Source: Alphaproteobacteria bacterium
GTDB taxonomy: Bacteria > Pseudomonadota > Alphaproteobacteria > Caulobacterales > Caulobacteraceae
Reading direction: 5' to 3'
DNA length: 7,267 nucleotides
NCBI GenBank assembly: GCA_018895795.1
Contig: JAHINZ010000272.1
Location: forward strand, 1 to 7,267
Position 1 is the first letter of the stretch; every line of letters starts with the position of its first letter. Below the pieces are notes generated by a model, which saw only the letters and a list, made by a program, of their open reading frames with translations, was not told where the DNA came from and made no database searches. The translations under genes and the position numbers were made by a program. This document shows, piece after piece, positions 5,358 to 7,267 of this stretch.

Positions 5358-5408
5358 CAGGGCGATAAATTTATACCCAGAAGAACCCCTTGACGGTACG
5401 AAAGGGGG

Positions 5409-5437
5409 TTGCCAAAGGACCCCTGCCGCAATTCTAA
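5409..5437 (+). promoter_or_regulatory. Candidate exbB promoter, distal
   Basis: TTGCCA (5409-5414) and TTCTAA (5432-5437) are separated by exactly 17 bp, a sigma-70-like arrangement. Transcription would start just before the ATG at 5454 and leave a leader of over 200 nt to the exbB start I prefer. Confidence 0.35.
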
Positions 5438-5645
5438 CATTGGGGTAAGATCAATGCGTCTTCGGAGGCTTTGGTCATCCGCGCTTCGAAACGATCCTTC
5501 TGGAGGGCTTGGTCCTCGTGAGGGGCGTAACGGGTCGAGCGCAGCGAAGCGGGTCCGCCGGGTTGGAAGAGAAATCGACCTTCCTGGGGGACTATTCAGA
5601 GTTAGGGTAGACACGCTCTCGCGCGACGACCCTCGGTCCAAACGT

Positions 5646-5653
5646 GCTAGACC
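5646..5653 (+). promoter_or_regulatory. Candidate exbB promoter -10 element, proximal
   Basis: GCTAGACC closely matches the Caulobacter -10 pattern GCTANAWC. The best -35 candidate, GCGACGA (5623-5629), shares only GACG and is a little too far away. A start here would give a leader of only about a dozen nucleotides before ATG 5673. Confidence 0.35.
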
Positions 5654-5672
5654 AATCAGGAACTGGCGACAG

Positions 5673-6575
5673 ATGCTCGACATTAAACGGAAGACCCCCC
5701 TCATCGCTCTCGTTGGCGCCATGGCGCTGATGGTAAGCGCTCCCGCTTTCGCTCAGGACGCCGCGGCTCCCGCCCCGGCTGCTGCCGAAGGCGCCGCTGC
5801 TCCGGCTGACGCCGCTGCCGCCCCGACCCCGGCCCCGGCTGAAGAGCCTCTGGACGCCGGCGTTGCCGCCACTGAAAAGATGAAGTCCCACTCGCTGACC
5901 CCGGTCGGCATGTTCCTCTCCGCTCAGGCGGTGGTGAAAGTCGTGATGATCGGTCTGATCCTCGCTTCGATCTTCTCCTGGGTTCTGCTGATCACCAAGC
6001 TTCTCGAGTTTGGCGCGCTGAACAAGCAATCGGACAAGTTCCTGGAAGCCTTCCGCGGCGCCCGTTCGATCGCTGACATCCTGCGCATCGGTTCGTCGGA
6101 AGAGTTCGAAGGCAACCCGCTGGCCGATATGGCCGCCGCGGCGTCGCAAGAAGTCGAACTCTCGCGTCAAGCCGGCCTGGCCGTCACCGGCGAGCACCGC
6201 GACTCGACCATCAACCGCGCCACCTACGCCATCAACGCGGTGCAAGCCTCGCTGGCCAAGCGTCTGTCGGGCGGCATGGTGTTCCTGGCCTCGGTCGGTT
6301 CGGCCGGTCCGTTCATCGGTCTGTTCGGTACGGTTTACGGGATCATGACCTCGTTCATCGGCATCGCGAACACCAACACGACCAACCTGGCCGTCGTCGC
6401 GCCCGGCATCGCCGAAGCGCTTCTGGCCACCGGTATCGGTCTCTTCGCCGCTATCCCGGCCGTTATCTTCTACAACTACTTCCAGACCCGCATCTCCGGC
6501 TACGGTACGCGCTCGGAAGGCTTCGTTGCTGAACTGTTGAACGCCATCTCGCGTCAGCTCGACAAAGGGGCGTAA
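5673..6575 (+). CDS. exbB: ExbB-type proton channel subunit (MotA/TolQ/ExbB family)
   Basis: A 300-residue inner-membrane protein that, with ExbD, forms the proton-driven motor energising TonB. Residues 1-27 look like a signal peptide (LIALVGAMALMVSAPAFA, then Q28), followed by an Ala/Pro-rich periplasmic segment to about 62. Three membrane helices lie at about 84-108, 201-225 and 245-268. The conserved core is intact: GPFIGLFGTVYGIM with T220 (E. coli T148), and PGIAEALLATGIGLFAAIPA with E248 (E. coli E176) and T253 (E. coli T181). The length exceeds E. coli ExbB (244 aa) because of the N-terminal extension. ATG 5673 is chosen because the signal peptide follows at once and AGGA lies at 5658-5661. 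An in-frame ATG at 5454 would hide the signal peptide. exbD follows after 5 nt. Confidence 0.94.
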   Translation: MLDIKRKTPLIALVGAMALMVSAPAFAQDAAAPAPAAAEGAAAPADAAAAPTPAPAEEPLDAGVAATEKMKSHSLTPVGMFLSAQAVVKVVMIGLILASIFSWVLLITKLLEFGALNKQSDKFLEAFRGARSIADILRIGSSEEFEGNPLADMAAAASQEVELSRQAGLAVTGEHRDSTINRATYAINAVQASLAKRLSGGMVFLASVGSAGPFIGLFGTVYGIMTSFIGIANTNTTNLAVVAPGIAEALLATGIGLFAAIPAVIFYNYFQTRISGYGTRSEGFVAELLNAISRQLDKGA

Positions 6576-6580
6576 GATCA

Positions 6581-7015
6581 ATGGCCGCCAAACTCTCAGG
6601 CGGTGGGGGCGACAGGTTTAACGTCGAACAGAACAGCGAGATCAATGTAACGCCCTTCGTGGACGTCATGCTGGTCCTCCTGATCATCTTCATGGTGGCG
6701 GCTCCGCTCGCCTCCGTGTCGGTCGAAGTGAACCTGCCGCCGGCGGTCGCGAAGCCCTCGACCAGCCCGCCAAAGCCAGTCTACATTTCGATCAAGGCTT
6801 CTGGTCAGGTGTTCATCGGCGACAATCGCACAACGATTGACGAGATGGGACAGGACCTCGCGGATGCGGTTGGTAAGCGCGATCCGACACGGGAGCGCAT
6901 TTACATCCGGGCCGATGAAAAGACGCGTTATGGGGCTTTCATGGAGGTTATGAACACTCTCCAGGATAACGGCTTCTATAGCGTGGCTCTTATCGGCCGG
7001 GATGATAATAGCTAG
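6581..7015 (+). CDS. exbD: ExbD-type biopolymer transport protein
   Basis: A 144-residue protein, close to E. coli ExbD (141 aa). It has a short cytoplasmic N-terminus, one membrane helix (about 26-44) and a periplasmic domain that contacts TonB. The motif INVTPFVDVMLVLLIIFMV (21-39) carries the essential membrane Asp, D28 here (E. coli D25), which takes part in proton passage through the ExbB pore. The periplasmic part ends in YGAFMEVMNTLQDNGFYSVALIG (117-139), typical of the family. It starts 5 nt after exbB with AAGGGG at 6565-6570 as the ribosome site. The tonB-type gene follows after 9 nt, so the three are almost certainly co-transcribed. Confidence 0.96.
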   Translation: MAAKLSGGGGDRFNVEQNSEINVTPFVDVMLVLLIIFMVAAPLASVSVEVNLPPAVAKPSTSPPKPVYISIKASGQVFIGDNRTTIDEMGQDLADAVGKRDPTRERIYIRADEKTRYGAFMEVMNTLQDNGFYSVALIGRDDNS

Positions 7016-7024
7016 GGGTGCTTC

Positions 7025-7267
7025 ATGGCTGAACAACAAACGCCCGAGCATCGCCACTACGATCCGCTCACCTCCGAGGGCCCTAGGCGCAAGAAGGGGA
7101 TCGGCGCTTTTGGCATCGCGACCATGGTCGTCGTCGGCATCCACGCTGCTTTGTTCGCTTATCTGGCGAAGCAGAAGTTTGAATCGGTGATGAAGGAGTA
7201 TTCGGACGACGCCGTGGATGTGGAGCTTCCGCCCCCGCCCCCGCCGCCGCCGCCGCCTCCTCCGCCA
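7025..7267 (+). CDS. tonB: TonB-type energy transducer, N-terminal part (runs off window)
   Basis: The first 81 residues of a protein that continues past the right edge. A charged cytoplasmic N-terminus (MAEQQTPEHRHYDP..., RRKK at 21-24) precedes a single membrane anchor at about 26-48. H40 within it is a plausible counterpart of the essential TonB anchor His (E. coli H20), although the Ser four residues before it is replaced by Val. An acidic stretch (KEYSDDAVDVELP) leads into at least 13 consecutive prolines (69-81), the start of the periplasm-spanning Pro-rich region. AGGGG at 7014-7018 sits six bases before the ATG. The C-terminal receptor-binding domain is outside the window, so the name rests on the N-terminus and on exbB-exbD next door. 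Confidence 0.9.
   Translation, partial: MAEQQTPEHRHYDPLTSEGPRRKKGIGAFGIATMVVVGIHAALFAYLAKQKFESVMKEYSDDAVDVELPPPPPPPPPPPPP

Larger units (their letters stand above)
5060..5672. other. Intergenic regulatory region between tRNA-Phe and exbB
   Basis: This 613-bp stretch holds no gene I can support. The exbB frame stays open upstream to beyond 5454, but third-position GC from 5454 to 5672 is about half, unlike real genes here. It contains a perfect 20-bp palindrome (5268-5287), an A/T-stem hairpin with a short T-run (5290-5325), a G6/C6 inverted repeat (5342-5357), an A/T palindrome ATAAATTTAT (5365-5374), a TTGACGG (5390-5396) without a good -10, and two candidate promoters. GCCGCCGTCTT occurs twice, at 5096-5106 and 5146-5156. 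The density of signals suggests tight control of the exbB operon. Confidence 0.6.

Noticed and set aside
5390..5396. TTGACGG as a -35 box for exbB
   Set aside because: The box is perfect, but no acceptable -10 lies at a usable distance, and it falls within an imperfect inverted repeat (5384-5410).
5592..6581. Long minus-strand open frame (329 codons) opposite exbB
   Set aside because: Charged, low-complexity translation complementary to a clear ExbB; typical antisense shadow in GC-rich DNA.

Overview
The window looks like chromosome of an alphaproteobacterium of the Caulobacter type. The DNA is very GC-rich with G/C-rich third codon positions, the genes are packed with ATGA overlaps, and several candidate promoters resemble the Caulobacter housekeeping pattern (TTGACGS, short spacer, GCTANAWC). 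The gene order hisD, UPF0262 protein, low-molecular-weight phosphatase, infA, maf, short RNase E/G, yacG, tRNA-Phe is one I recall from alphaproteobacterial genomes. The genus is an inference from style and content, not a database match.

Layout. Positions 1-503 hold no gene I can support, but they are full of inverted repeats, including two oppositely oriented copies of a roughly 50-bp GC-rich repeat just upstream of hisD. Positions 504-2758 are a compact plus-strand run: hisD (last steps of histidine synthesis), a UPF0262 protein and a low-molecular-weight tyrosine-phosphatase-like protein. A candidate promoter then precedes infA (IF-1), maf (nucleotide pyrophosphatase), a short RNase E/G-family protein and yacG (zinc-finger protein of the gyrase-inhibitor family). 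The last three genes are almost fused: maf/RNase and RNase/yacG each share an ATGA. A promoter-like site and two hairpins lead into tRNA-Phe (anticodon GAA, encoded CCA).

Positions 5060-5672 are a 613-bp intergenic region with a perfect 20-bp palindrome, other inverted repeats and two weak promoter candidates. It leads into exbB, exbD and the start of a tonB-type gene, which runs off the window. Together these three encode the inner-membrane motor that uses proton motive force to drive TonB-dependent outer-membrane receptors.

All recognised genes are on the plus strand, and all have familiar functions or belong to known families. I found no convincing new multi-gene system. The points most worth a second look are the covarying repeat pair before hisD, the pairing of a stripped-down RNase E/G with YacG, the long palindrome in the exbB promoter region, and the uncertain starts of hisD and exbB.
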